A DNA stretch of 64,000 bases from Paenibacillus psychroresistens (GTDB lineage: Bacteria; Bacillota; Bacilli; Paenibacillales; NBRC-103111), in assembly GCF_009728935.1 (NCBI RefSeq), contig NZ_CP034235.1:4068001-4132000 (forward strand), written 5' to 3'. A model generated the notes under the pieces. The model worked only from the letters and a program-made list of their open reading frames with translations. It was not told where the DNA came from and ran no database searches. A program made the translations under genes and the position numbers. Positions 8,037 to 16,691 of this stretch are shown here, one piece after another. The first letter of the stretch is position 1. Every line of letters starts with the position of its first letter.

Positions 8037-11000
8037 TCAAACCTTCTCAACATTAAAATATTGCGCCTGCGGATGGGCAAATACCATAGCTGAAACAGAA
8101 GCTTCTGGATCCATCATGCAGCCTTCAGTTAATTCTACTCCGATATCTTCAGGCTTAAGCAAATCAAACAAAGGAATTTGATCCTCAAGGTCTGGACAAG
8201 CTGGATAGCCGAATGATACACGAATCCCTTGATATCTAGCACCATGTCTTTGTTTCATAGTCATATCTGGTGAATCCGGGTAGCCCCAAATATCGCGCAT
8301 AATATGATGCATTCTTTCGGCAAAGCCTTCTGCTAATTCCAAAGCGCACGCTTGGACCGCATGTGAGCGTAAATAATCGCCTGAATCCTTCAATTTTGTG
8401 GACATATCTCTTACTCCATGGCCAGCAGTAACAATCAAGAATCCGACATAATCCATAATCCCGCTATCCACAGATTTCAAGAAATCAGCTAGACAAAGGT
8501 GCGGCTCTACAGCCTGACGTGGGAATGAGAATGTTTTTAAGATTTTAGTTGTATCTGCTGGGTCATAAATAATAATGTCATTTCCTGAGGATTGAGCCGG
8601 CAAAAAGCGATAAATCCCGTGTGTTTTAATCGTTCCGTCCTTCACAGCTTCTTCCATAATGGAATCAACCACTTCTTTGAGCTGGGTTGTCTTCGGATCT
8701 TTATCTTTCAACAATTGTTCTACTGAACCACGGACACCCAAGTGATGACCCAATAACATCTCGAGATTGACATAAGGCAATACGTGTCCTAAAGGATAGT
8801 CACGCAATACATGACGTTCTGTATCCGGTGGTGTGAATACTGGCGCATCTGGCGATATTTTGGTACTGCGCGCACGAGATTGTACAGGTAAAGGAACTTC
8901 TGTTTTCTTGCCTGCCTCCATGACATCGGACTCTTTATAAATCCGCATTTCTTCAATCAGCATTTTTTTCTGTTCTGGATCGCTAATTTGGTTCGCAATA
9001 TCCAGACCGTTCATCGCATCTTTGGCATACAGCACTAAACCATCATATTCCGGCCCAATTCGCGTTTTAGTAAACTTACGAGTCAAAGCAGCTCCACCCA
9101 CTAGAATGGGGGCATTAATGCCAGCTAACTTCAAATCCTGTGCGGTGATCACCATTTGCTGGGCAGATTTAACTAGCAAGCCCGATAAACCTATCGCATC
9201 TGGCTGTTCCCGGCGGAAAGCTTCAATTATTTGCTCCGGTGGTACTTTAATACCCAAGTTTATGATCTTGTAACCATTATTTGATAAAATAATTTCGACT
9301 AAATTTTTACCAATATCATGAACATCGCCTTTGACAGTAGCCAGGATGATTTTACCTTTAACTGCTGTTTCATCCTTCTCCATAAATTGCTCTAGATAGG
9401 CTACTGAAGCCTTCATTACTTCAGCACTCTGCAGCACCTCTGCGACAATTAATTCATTGTTGTTGAATAAACGGCCTACCTCGCTCATCCCAGCCATCAG
9501 CGGACCGTTGATAACCTCTAAAGCTGTATATTGTTTTAAAGCCAGTTCAAGGTCCGGGAGCAAGCCTTCTTTGGTACCTTCAATAACATAGGAGCCTAAG
9601 CGCTCTTCTAAAGTAAGTGAGCTGATTTTGACAATCTTATCGACTTTCTTCACACGGAAGAAAGCTACGAAGTCTGCTAAGGTTTGGTCACTTGTATCAA
9701 AAATTAAATCCTCCGCAAGCTTACGCTCAGCTGGTGAAATCGAGGCATACCGCTCTAGTTTCTCCGTATTGACAATCGCGTAATCCAAACCGGCTTTTGT
9801 ACAATGATACAGATAAACCGAGTTTAAAACCTCGCGTCCCGTATCAGGTAAGCCAAAAGAAATGTTACTTAAACCAAGTATAGTTTTGCACTCGGGAAAG
9901 GCTTCTTTAATGAGCTTAATCCCTTCAATGGTTTCCACAGCAGAACCAATATATTGCGGATCTCCTGAGCCAATAGGGAACATATTCGGGTCAAAAATAA
10001 TATCATGCGGCTTCATGCCATATTTGTTAACTAAGAGTTCATAAGAACGCGCAGCAACCTCTAATTTAGCTTCACGAGTAACAGCTTGTCCTCTCTCATC
10101 AATCAGAATGGTCACAACAGCAGCACCATAGCGATGAATTAACGGAACAATGGCCGCAAACTTCACTTCGCCATCCTCAAGGTTAATCGAATTAATGATT
10201 GCTTTACCTTGCGAATATTTCAATCCTAGCTCAATGATGTGATCATAGGTCGAATCAATAACTAACGGAACCTTTACTTTCTTTACTACATGCTGTAAAA
10301 AATTCTCCATCGCATAATCTTCATCGATATCTGTATCTTGAAGATTAATATCGATAACGTGAGCGCCGTTTTTAACCTGTGCTCTGGCAACCTCTGAGGC
10401 TTCTTCAAACTTTCCTTCTTTAATAAGCCGTTTAAATTTACGTGATCCTGAGATATTCGTTCTTTCCCCAACCATAATAGGCCGATTTTCCGGCTCAATA
10501 TAGACGGTTTCAATACCTGAAACTGCCGGAGGATGGGTACCAAACTTAGTTCTAGGTGCATATTTCCCCATCATATCTGCTAAAGCTCGAATATGTGCTG
10601 GTGTTGTACCACAGCAGCCGCCGGCCATATTCAACCAGCCTTGCTCAGCAAACCCAGCCATTTTCTTCGCTAGGGATTCGGGTGATTCGTGATAATGGCC
10701 ATTCTCATCAGGAAGTCCAGCATTAGGATAACAGCTAACAGCCGTTTCCGCGATTTCCGATAAAGTACGAATATGATCCCGCATAAACTCAGGACCTGTA
10801 GCGCAGTTCAAACCAATAGATACTGGGTTAAGATGCTCTAAGGAAATATAAAATGCTTCAATACTCTGCCCAGCAAGCGTAGTCCCCATAGGTTCTATTG
10901 TTCCTGAGATCATAATAGGAAGTTGAGTATTCAGCTCATCCATTGCTTTACGTATACCAATACTGCCTGCTTTAACATTTAACGTATCCTGAGAGGTTTC

Positions 11001-11483
11001 CAATAATAACGCATCTACTCCAGCTTGAATTAACGCTACAGCTTGTTCATAATACGTGTCCACTAGCTGGTCAAAAGTAACTCCACCCGTAACCGATAAC
11101 GTTTTAGTTGTGGGTCCTAACGCTCCTGCTACATACCTCGGCCACTCTGGGGTGGAGAATTTATTAGCTGCGTCAACTGCAAGCTTAGCAGCGGCCAAGT
11201 TAATTTCAGTGGAGCGATCCTGTAAATCATATTCGGCAAGTACGATACTGGTCGCACCAAAAGTATTCGTTTCTATAATATCTGCACCAGCAGCAAAATA
11301 AGCTTCATGAATTTTGGATATTACATCGGGACGCGTGATGACTAGAATTTCGTTACAGCCATCTAAATCCTCACTTCCAAAGTCAGCCTCAGTTAAATCC
11401 TCCTGCTGAATCATAGTACCCATTGCACCATCTAATATCATAATCTTACGTTTCATTTGTTCCTGTAGGGTTGGTTTACTCAA
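8037..11483 (-). CDS. metH: Cobalamin-dependent methionine synthase
   Basis: A full-length 1148-residue MetH. It transfers the methyl group of 5-methyltetrahydrofolate via methylcobalamin to homocysteine. Module order: homocysteine/zinc barrel (about 1-315, ligands in IGLNCATG and GGCCGTTP), pterin-binding barrel (from GERTNISGSRKFKRL), helical cap, B12-binding Rossmann domain with the DVHDIGKN lower-ligand motif, and the C-terminal AdoMet reactivation domain (VTAGHGVRDMS ... RYQGIRVSFGYPACPD). The start is TTG, with GGAAGGAAGA upstream. The 200-bp leader shows no SAM (S-box) riboswitch elements. The presence of MetH implies cobalamin uptake or synthesis elsewhere. Confidence 0.97.
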   Translation of the reverse strand: MSKPTLQEQMKRKIMILDGAMGTMIQQEDLTEADFGSEDLDGCNEILVITRPDVISKIHEAYFAAGADIIETNTFGATSIVLAEYDLQDRSTEINLAAAKLAVDAANKFSTPEWPRYVAGALGPTTKTLSVTGGVTFDQLVDTYYEQAVALIQAGVDALLLETSQDTLNVKAGSIGIRKAMDELNTQLPIMISGTIEPMGTTLAGQSIEAFYISLEHLNPVSIGLNCATGPEFMRDHIRTLSEIAETAVSCYPNAGLPDENGHYHESPESLAKKMAGFAEQGWLNMAGGCCGTTPAHIRALADMMGKYAPRTKFGTHPPAVSGIETVYIEPENRPIMVGERTNISGSRKFKRLIKEGKFEEASEVARAQVKNGAHVIDINLQDTDIDEDYAMENFLQHVVKKVKVPLVIDSTYDHIIELGLKYSQGKAIINSINLEDGEVKFAAIVPLIHRYGAAVVTILIDERGQAVTREAKLEVAARSYELLVNKYGMKPHDIIFDPNMFPIGSGDPQYIGSAVETIEGIKLIKEAFPECKTILGLSNISFGLPDTGREVLNSVYLYHCTKAGLDYAIVNTEKLERYASISPAERKLAEDLIFDTSDQTLADFVAFFRVKKVDKIVKISSLTLEERLGSYVIEGTKEGLLPDLELALKQYTALEVINGPLMAGMSEVGRLFNNNELIVAEVLQSAEVMKASVAYLEQFMEKDETAVKGKIILATVKGDVHDIGKNLVEIILSNNGYKIINLGIKVPPEQIIEAFRREQPDAIGLSGLLVKSAQQMVITAQDLKLAGINAPILVGGAALTRKFTKTRIGPEYDGLVLYAKDAMNGLDIANQISDPEQKKMLIEEMRIYKESDVMEAGKKTEVPLPVQSRARSTKISPDAPVFTPPDTERHVLRDYPLGHVLPYVNLEMLLGHHLGVRGSVEQLLKDKDPKTTQLKEVVDSIMEEAVKDGTIKTHGIYRFLPAQSSGNDIIIYDPADTTKILKTFSFPRQAVEPHLCLADFLKSVDSGIMDYVGFLIVTAGHGVRDMSTKLKDSGDYLRSHAVQACALELAEGFAERMHHIMRDIWGYPDSPDMTMKQRHGARYQGIRVSFGYPACPDLEDQIPLFDLLKPEDIGVELTEGCMMDPEASVSAMVFAHPQAQYFNVEKV

Positions 11484-11631
11484 GTCGCTCTTCCTTCCGT
11501 ATCTGCATACATTCTGCTACAAAATGACTGTATTTAAGTTTAACATAAAGTGTAGCAAAATAAAGTCTAATTTGAAAGTGTTGTTATATTTACATTTCCG
11601 ATGTATTTACAATGAATTAAGGCTGCAGTTA

Positions 11632-11660
11632 TCGACATAGAAGCTTAAAAGGCATATAAT
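11632..11660 (+). promoter_or_regulatory. Sigma-A type promoter of mtnD
   Basis: TCGACA (11632-11637), a 17-nt spacer and a consensus TATAAT (11655-11660), followed by an AAGGAGGA ribosome site at 11681-11688. Confidence 0.7.
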
Positions 11661-11695
11661 AGGTATTAAATTAATTTTTTAAGGAGGATATAACG

Positions 11696-12238
11696 ATGGC
11701 AGAAATTAGAATTCGCAACACAAATGAAAGAATTAGTGCCGATCAAGACGTAAGGAATTTTCTCGAAGGGCAAGAAGTTGTTTATGAGCATTGGGATACA
11801 AGTAAGCTTCCTGCTCACTTACAAGAAAATTTTGTATTGTCTGATGCAGAGAAAGCTGAAGTTCTTGCTACCTTTGACAGTGAAATTAAAGACCTGTCTG
11901 CACGCCGCGGATATCAAATATGGGATCTCATTACTTTATCAGATGCAACACCAAACTTAGGTGATTTATTGAAGAAATTCGAAGCCGTTCATACTCATAC
12001 CGAGGACGAAATTCGCGCTATCACAGCGGGTAAAGGGATTTTTATTATTAAAGGCGCCGGTGATGTTGGTTATTTTGATGTCGAGCTTTCAGCAGGTGAT
12101 GTTATCTCTGTCCCAGAGAACAAAGCTCATTTCTTTACACTGATGGATAACCGAGCTATTGTTGCTGTTCGCTTGTTTATCGAAGCCAATGGTTGGATTG
12201 CTGAACCTTATGAAGATCCTTCCTTTGTTAAAGCTTAA
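11696..12238 (+). CDS. mtnD: Acireductone dioxygenase (methionine salvage)
   Basis: A 180-residue cupin. It oxidises 1,2-dihydroxy-3-keto-5-methylthiopentene to 2-keto-4-methylthiobutyrate plus formate (Fe form) in the 5'-methylthioadenosine salvage pathway. The metal site is HTHTEDE (two His and a Glu), plus the later His in PENKAHFF. The length is typical. It has its own promoter, an ideal Shine-Dalgarno and a terminator, so it is monocistronic; the rest of the salvage pathway is not nearby. It is divergent from metH, so two methionine-related genes share one intergenic region. Confidence 0.94.
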   Translation: MAEIRIRNTNERISADQDVRNFLEGQEVVYEHWDTSKLPAHLQENFVLSDAEKAEVLATFDSEIKDLSARRGYQIWDLITLSDATPNLGDLLKKFEAVHTHTEDEIRAITAGKGIFIIKGAGDVGYFDVELSAGDVISVPENKAHFFTLMDNRAIVAVRLFIEANGWIAEPYEDPSFVKA

Positions 12239-12263
12239 ATCCGGACTATATTTATCTTAAAAA

Positions 12264-12302
12264 AACCCGTTCCACTTCTGAATGAAGTAGAACGGGTTTT
12301 TG
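12264..12302. terminator. Bidirectional terminator between mtnD and the HAD gene
   Basis: A long hairpin, AACCCGTTC..ACTTC paired with GAAGT..GAACGGGTT, flanked by A and T runs on both sides. It can serve mtnD (plus) and the convergent HAD gene (minus). Confidence 0.85.
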
Positions 12303-12303
12303 A

Positions 12304-13113
12304 TTATGCGCTTCTTAGAGCTAAATTTTCGATGATCGCCATTAGCTCACCGACGTCTTTAATTTCATAGGTAGGAATAATTTCATTTGAACGAACTACC
12401 TCATGATGATTGATCCATACATTCCGCATCCCTACTCGATTTGAACCAAGTATGTCTGTAGTCAATTTGTCTCCGACCATTAAGCCGTCATTTGGACTGA
12501 TGTTCAATAACTTCATAGCGTGTTGGAAAATGGAGATAGCCGGCTTACCTTCACCAAACTGTCCAGATATAATAATTTCATCAAAATAGGCAGCAAGCTT
12601 AGGGACACCTGCTATTTTCTCTTTTTGTAGATCAGGTGAACCGTTTGTAAGCAATAACAGCTTATAATTACCTTTCAGTGCATCTAACAATGCGAAAGTA
12701 TCATCGTAAACGATAGGCCTTGCTCTCCGCTCTTTAGGAAAAAGCTCTCCTAACACTTGCCCTAGCTCAGCATCATCAATTCCTAAAGCAAGCAAGCCTT
12801 TGGTCCAAGCAGCCGTGCGATAACCAGGTGCTAGAGATCGGAGCTTAACAAAGTTCTCATCTTCGCCTTCGCTAAAATTACCCCATAAAGCTTCAAAAGG
12901 ATTGATACCAATCATCTTCGTAAATGGAAATGTATCAAAGCTTTCATACATAGCCCGTGCTTCCTTGCGTACGGAAGCTTCCAATTCAGTTGCTTTAAGC
13001 TGAGGATATTGCCTTACAGCCGCCTCACATGTTGCTGTAAATGCTTCAGCTACACTACGATCATCCCATAATAGTGTATCATCCAAATCAAATAAAATTG
13101 CTTTTAGTGACAT
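12304..13113 (-). CDS. HAD-superfamily hydrolase (YjjG/YfnB-like)
   Basis: A 269-residue haloacid-dehalogenase-type phosphatase. Motif I is FDLDDTLLWDD, motif II LLLTNGS, motif III the Lys in FGEGKPAISIF, and motif IV MVGDKLTTDILGS. The helical C1 cap between motifs I and II places it in subfamily I, with the housecleaning nucleotidase or phosphoglycolate-type phosphatases. The substrate cannot be read from sequence. It follows the small membrane-protein gene by 2 bp and is probably co-transcribed with it. Confidence 0.85.
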   Translation of the reverse strand: MSLKAILFDLDDTLLWDDRSVAEAFTATCEAAVRQYPQLKATELEASVRKEARAMYESFDTFPFTKMIGINPFEALWGNFSEGEDENFVKLRSLAPGYRTAAWTKGLLALGIDDAELGQVLGELFPKERRARPIVYDDTFALLDALKGNYKLLLLTNGSPDLQKEKIAGVPKLAAYFDEIIISGQFGEGKPAISIFQHAMKLLNISPNDGLMVGDKLTTDILGSNRVGMRNVWINHHEVVRSNEIIPTYEIKDVGELMAIIENLALRSA

Positions 13114-13115
13114 CG

Positions 13116-13634
13116 TTATACCCCTTTAGTTTGATCAATGAATAATATTCCGTTGTTGTTTGCAAATTCTTCTACTGCTGTAGACATGGCTCTGATATCG
13201 AAGCGGTGCATAAGCTTGGAAAATACCCATCGAGATTTTTTTTGTCTAAAATGAATAATCACATAGGCTTTTTGTACGGTAATTCCATCGATCTCAGCTG
13301 CCTCTAAGGTAACATCTCTAGAGAAACGGCGAGACGATAACGTCGTTTTGCCGACACTTAAACGGGGACGTCTAACAAAATAAATAAATAAACCCATGAC
13401 AAAATAAGCAATGATCACAAATTTTGTGGTAGCATCCTGCCCACTAGTTGGGTAAGATAGTGTGAAAAAAAGTGAGAACCCAATACAAAGCAACGGTAAA
13501 AACCAACTGCGCCCAAAAAATTTCAACATGGGTTCTTTATAAACTCTAGAGATGACTTCTTTACCTTGCTTAGTGCGTTGCTTATTGGTAATTTTTTTAT
13601 TCTTCAAGACCATACGTTCCCATTTGCGTGACAC
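13116..13634 (-). CDS. Small two-helix membrane protein of unknown function
   Basis: A 172-residue protein with a basic N-terminal 40 residues, two transmembrane helices (about 44-62 and 72-88) separated by a short loop, and a C-terminal soluble domain of alternating strands ending in a helix. This layout is like that of YcxB-type proteins with a PH-like fold, but I do not recognise the family with confidence. GTG start with AGGGGG upstream. It lies immediately upstream of the HAD hydrolase (2-bp gap), suggesting a shared transcript. No catalytic motifs are visible. Confidence 0.6.
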   Translation of the reverse strand: MSRKWERMVLKNKKITNKQRTKQGKEVISRVYKEPMLKFFGRSWFLPLLCIGFSLFFTLSYPTSGQDATTKFVIIAYFVMGLFIYFVRRPRLSVGKTTLSSRRFSRDVTLEAAEIDGITVQKAYVIIHFRQKKSRWVFSKLMHRFDIRAMSTAVEEFANNNGILFIDQTKGV

Positions 13635-13657
13635 GGTGGTTCCCCCTCTAACTTAAG

Positions 13658-13843
13658 CTACTGCTTCTCTTCATCTTCTACATATCGGATTGAATCAAGA
13701 TGAATTTTTAAGTTCCCCTTGAAGATTTCGATATATTGCTTGCGTAATTCATTTCTTTCATCGATTTCTTCATCAGATAATCCAACGGTTTTTGCTTTTC
13801 TTGCTAATTGATTAATGCGTTCAATCTTCTCTTCCATACTCAT
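13658..13843 (-). CDS. ynzC: UPF0291 / DUF896 protein (YnzC-like)
   Basis: A 61-residue soluble protein with two helices and the family pattern EKIERINQLARKAK ... DERNELRKQYIEIFKGN. It begins at the ATG at 13841-13843, with GGAGG 7 nt upstream; an upstream in-frame TTG is less well placed. In Bacillus subtilis ynzC lies in the SOS-controlled yneA operon next to lexA. Here a terminator separates it from yneA and the resolvase-like yneB is missing, so it may be transcribed independently. Biochemical function unknown. Confidence 0.85.
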   Translation of the reverse strand: MSMEEKIERINQLARKAKTVGLSDEEIDERNELRKQYIEIFKGNLKIHLDSIRYVEDEEKQ

Positions 13844-13965
13844 CTGCAATCCTCCAAACCATACGTTGTAATGGAAACGAAGTCTTTCATATGTTCGTTA
13901 TCTCTATTACTTTGCCATTCTGACTCTACATTGTCAAGAAGCAGCCCTGACAAACTTATGGACAT

Positions 13966-14001
13966 AAAAAAGAAAGAAGATCATCCGAATGAATGATCTT
14001 C
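13966..14001 (-). terminator. Terminator of yneA
   Basis: A perfect 10-bp inverted repeat AGAAGATCAT (13974-13983) / ATGATCTTCT (13992-14001), followed on the minus strand by a U-rich tract (complement of 13966-13973). Confidence 0.85.
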
Positions 14002-14018
14002 TTCTATTACCCTTTGAT

Positions 14019-14495
14019 TCAATTAGGTAACAATAACATTTGTCCTTCTTGAATTACCGAATTCTTCAGTCCGTTTAGTTTTTTAATCTGATTTATATAG
14101 GATGAAACACTGACTTTAGCAGGAGCATATTCGTTTGCGATGGACCACAGAGTATCACCTTGTACAACATCTACTTTAGGAGCTTCAGCTTTGGGAACAT
14201 CAGCTTCAGGTGTTTCTAATGCTACTGTATTAATAGCCAATATATTAGAGGAACTATCGTTTATCTGTTCGTGTGTGCTTGCAAAAGCATGAATGAGTGT
14301 ACCGCAAGTAATTGCAATAAGCAACAAAACTCCTACAATAATGATTCGCAGAAATTTCTTATGCTTCCATGTATGTTGAGTAGCTTTATTCAATAGAGCT
14401 TGATTCTTGCTTCTATAGTATGTAGTTGTTGTAACTTTCTGATCCTCTTCAATAAAATAAACCGGGTTGTTATCAACTGTGTTCATCCAATTCAT
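14019..14495 (-). CDS. yneA: SOS-induced cell division suppressor YneA (LysM)
   Basis: A 158-residue single-pass protein. It has a cytoplasmic N-terminus of about 48 residues, a transmembrane helix (about 49-70) and an extracellular C-terminal LysM domain (VVQGDTLWSIANEY ... GQMLLLPN). YneA delays septation after DNA damage in Bacillus. The assignment rests on architecture plus divergent position to lexA and three SOS boxes in the shared promoter region. The N-terminal extension is longer than in the B. subtilis protein (about 105 residues). Confidence 0.88.
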   Translation of the reverse strand: MNWMNTVDNNPVYFIEEDQKVTTTTYYRSKNQALLNKATQHTWKHKKFLRIIIVGVLLLIAITCGTLIHAFASTHEQINDSSSNILAINTVALETPEADVPKAEAPKVDVVQGDTLWSIANEYAPAKVSVSSYINQIKKLNGLKNSVIQEGQMLLLPN

Positions 14496-14500
14496 CTCCC

Positions 14501-14514
14501 CAAACGTTTGTTCT
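14501..14514 (-). promoter_or_regulatory. LexA (SOS) box, yneA-proximal
   Basis: On the minus strand AGAAC-AAAC-GTTTG, one mismatch to the Bacillus consensus CGAAC-N4-GTTYG. It lies between the yneA promoter and its ribosome site. Centre-to-centre spacing to the next box is 29 bp. Confidence 0.65.
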
Positions 14515-14520
14515 ATTTAC

Positions 14521-14549
14521 AAGATAACACGAACAATTGTTTGTGTCAA
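14521..14549 (-). promoter_or_regulatory. yneA promoter (sigma-A)
   Basis: Minus strand: TTGACA (complement of 14544-14549), a 17-nt spacer and TATCTT (complement of 14521-14526). The middle SOS box fills the spacer, so LexA bound there would block RNA polymerase. Confidence 0.75.
14530..14543. promoter_or_regulatory. LexA (SOS) box, middle
   Basis: CGAAC-AATT-GTTTG matches the consensus CGAAC-N4-GTTYG fully. It sits in the -35/-10 spacer of the yneA promoter. Confidence 0.9.
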
Positions 14550-14557
14550 TAATTATT

Positions 14558-14571
14558 CGAACTTATGTTTG
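14558..14571. promoter_or_regulatory. LexA (SOS) box, lexA-proximal
   Basis: CGAAC-TTAT-GTTTG matches the consensus and overlaps the -35 of the lexA promoter, providing autorepression of lexA. Confidence 0.9.
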
Positions 14572-14597
14572 TACGAACTCCTATTCTATGTTATACT
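14569..14597 (+). promoter_or_regulatory. lexA promoter (sigma-A)
   Basis: TTGTAC (14569-14574), a 17-nt spacer and TATACT (14592-14597). The -35 overlaps an SOS box. Confidence 0.75.
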
Positions 14598-14635
14598 TCA
14601 TTTAAATAATTACCAATTTGGAGGGATTTCATTAT

Positions 14636-15256
14636 ATGAGTAAGATTTCAAACAGACAACTTGCCATTCTAGATTTTATAAAAAGTGAAGTTAGAGAGAA
14701 AGGTTATCCTCCATCCGTTCGCGAAATCGGTGAATCCGTTGGCTTAGCTTCTAGTTCCACGGTTCATGGCCATTTAGAGCGCTTAGAGAAAAAAGGCTTA
14801 ATTAGACGTGACCCTACCAAACCAAGAGCTATTGAAATATTAGGTTTAGATGATTCAGCTTCTGCTTTTGCACATACTATTACCAGAGTCCCTTTAATTG
14901 GTAGAGTTACTGCAGGTGTTCCCATTACAGCTAGTGAGAACATCGAGGATTACTTTCCGCTACCTAACCATTTTGTCAAAGATGATGAAGTTTACATGCT
15001 AAGCGTAATGGGAGAAAGTATGATCGAAGTGGGAATTCATGACGGAGATTACGTTATAGTTCGTCAGCAGTCCTCCGCTAATAATGGAGACATCGTAGTG
15101 GCTATGAATGAAGATGACGAGGCAACTGTTAAAACCTTTTATAAAGAGAAGGATCACATTCGCTTACAGCCGGAGAATGCCTCTATGGAGCCAATTCGTT
15201 TGAATAAAGTAACCATTCTCGGTAAGGTTATTGGTTTATTCCGCAGTATTCACTAA
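14636..15256 (+). CDS. lexA: SOS transcriptional repressor LexA
   Basis: A 206-residue repressor. The N-terminal winged helix-turn-helix begins MSKISNRQLAILDFI and includes YPPSVREIGESVGLASSSTVHGHL. The self-cleavage site is the Ala-Gly in VTAGVP. The catalytic Ser lies in MGESMIEVGIHDGD and the catalytic Lys in DDEATVKTFYK. RecA-stimulated autocleavage inactivates it after DNA damage. The start is the ATG at 14636, with GGAGGG 10 nt upstream. It is autoregulated and shares a three-box operator region with yneA. Confidence 0.97.
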   Translation: MSKISNRQLAILDFIKSEVREKGYPPSVREIGESVGLASSSTVHGHLERLEKKGLIRRDPTKPRAIEILGLDDSASAFAHTITRVPLIGRVTAGVPITASENIEDYFPLPNHFVKDDEVYMLSVMGESMIEVGIHDGDYVIVRQQSSANNGDIVVAMNEDDEATVKTFYKEKDHIRLQPENASMEPIRLNKVTILGKVIGLFRSIH

Positions 15257-15270
15257 GGTTCATTACATAT

Positions 15271-15311
15271 AAAAAAGACCATTGAGGGATAACTTTCAAT
15301 GGTCTTTTTTT
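15271..15311. terminator. Bidirectional terminator between lexA and glnA
   Basis: GACCATTGA (15277-15285) pairs with TCAATGGTC (15296-15304), flanked by six A on the left and a T run on the right. It serves both convergent genes. Confidence 0.9.
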
Positions 15312-15326
15312 ATATGATTATTTATT

Positions 15327-16658
15327 CTAATACAAAGTTAGATATTGCTCGCGTTCCCATGGATGAACCTGTGTACGATACATGTCCCACTCGATTTCCT
15401 TCAATTCATAAAAGTGAGCTAGTGCATGATCTCCAAGCACATCGCAGATGACTTCGTCTCGTAATAACTCATTCAAAGCTTCCTTTAAATTAGCTGGCAA
15501 ACTAGGAATGCCTTGATCTTCTCTTTCCTCTTCGGACATTACATAAATATTGCGATCAGTTGGAGGAGGCAATTGCATCTTGTGCTTGATTCCATCCAAA
15601 CCTGCTTTGAGCATAACGGCAAGCGCAAGATAAGGATTAGCTGCTGGATCCGGATTACGAACCTCTACTCGAGTACTTAACCCGCGTGAAGCAGGGATAC
15701 GAATCATTGGGCTGCGGTTACTTGCAGACCACGCTACATAACAAGGTGCTTCATAACCAGGAACTAGACGCTTGTAGGAATTGACAGTTGGGTTAGTGAT
15801 AGCAGCGAATGAACGTGCATGCCTAAGTATTCCAGCCATATAATAACGTGCATCTGAGCTTAGGCCTAATTTATCCTTCTCGTCATAAAAAGCGTTTACT
15901 TCGCCTTTAAACAACGATTGGTGACAATGCATTCCTGAGCCATTAACACCAAAAAGCGGCTTCGGCATAAAGGTTGCATGTAAGCCATGCTGTCTAGCTA
16001 TTGTTTTGACTACTAGTTTAAAGGTTTGAATTTGATCAGCTGCCTTAAGTGCGTTGGCATATTTAAAATCAATTTCATGCTGGCCTGGTGCTACTTCATG
16101 ATGAGAAGCCTCAACTTCAAAGCCCATTTCTTCCAAAGTTAGCACGATTTCACGACGGCAATTCTCACCTAAATCCATCGGAGCTAAATCAAAGTATCCA
16201 CCTTGATCATTTAATTCTAATGTAGGATTGCCTTTTTCATCCGTTTTGAATAAGAAAAACTCAGGCTCAGGTCCAACATTCATTGCGCTATAGCCCATAT
16301 CAACTGCTTCTTGCAAAGCTCGTTTGAGAATTCCACGTGGATCCCCTGGAAAAGGACGACCATCCGGCAAATAAATATCACAAATTAAACGTGCTACGCG
16401 ATTCGATGCTATCCAAGGGAAAATCATCCAAGTGGATAAATCCGGATATAGATACATATCGGACTCTTCAATACGCACGTAGCCTTCAATGGAAGAACCA
16501 TCAAACATCATTTTATTATCTAAAGCTTTTTCTAGCTGGCTAATTGGAATTTCAACATTTTTAATAGAGCCCATTAAATCTGTAAACTGCAGACGAATAA
16601 ACCGTACATTCTCTTGACTTGCAATTTTTAAAATATCTTCTTTAGTATATTGAATCAC
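15327..16658 (-). CDS. glnA: Glutamine synthetase type I (GSI-alpha)
   Basis: A 443-residue enzyme that makes glutamine from glutamate, ammonia and ATP; it forms cytosolic dodecamers. Signatures: FDGSSIEGYVRIEESDMYLYPD, the Glu ligands in GPEPEFFLF, GVNGSGMHCHQS, and NRSPMIRIP with the RVEVRNPDPAANPY segment. It lacks the adenylylation-region insertion of GSI-beta, as expected for the Firmicutes feedback-inhibited form. Its C-terminus probably interacts with GlnR when feedback-inhibited. GTG start with GGAGGAG. It is downstream of glnR in the classic glnRA operon. Confidence 0.97.
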   Translation of the reverse strand: MIQYTKEDILKIASQENVRFIRLQFTDLMGSIKNVEIPISQLEKALDNKMMFDGSSIEGYVRIEESDMYLYPDLSTWMIFPWIASNRVARLICDIYLPDGRPFPGDPRGILKRALQEAVDMGYSAMNVGPEPEFFLFKTDEKGNPTLELNDQGGYFDLAPMDLGENCRREIVLTLEEMGFEVEASHHEVAPGQHEIDFKYANALKAADQIQTFKLVVKTIARQHGLHATFMPKPLFGVNGSGMHCHQSLFKGEVNAFYDEKDKLGLSSDARYYMAGILRHARSFAAITNPTVNSYKRLVPGYEAPCYVAWSASNRSPMIRIPASRGLSTRVEVRNPDPAANPYLALAVMLKAGLDGIKHKMQLPPPTDRNIYVMSEEEREDQGIPSLPANLKEALNELLRDEVICDVLGDHALAHFYELKEIEWDMYRTQVHPWEREQYLTLY

Positions 16659-16691
16659 GGGTTTATCTCCTCCTTCGAATGGTAAAGCGTT

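Noticed and set aside
11484..11695. SAM (S-box) riboswitch before metH
   Set aside because: The gap of about 200 bp shows none of the conserved S-box helices or a terminator; only a promoter for mtnD could be seen.
13850..13970. An SOS box controlling ynzC
   Set aside because: TTGACA is present at a plausible distance but no CGAAC-N4-GTTYG site and no good -10 were found.
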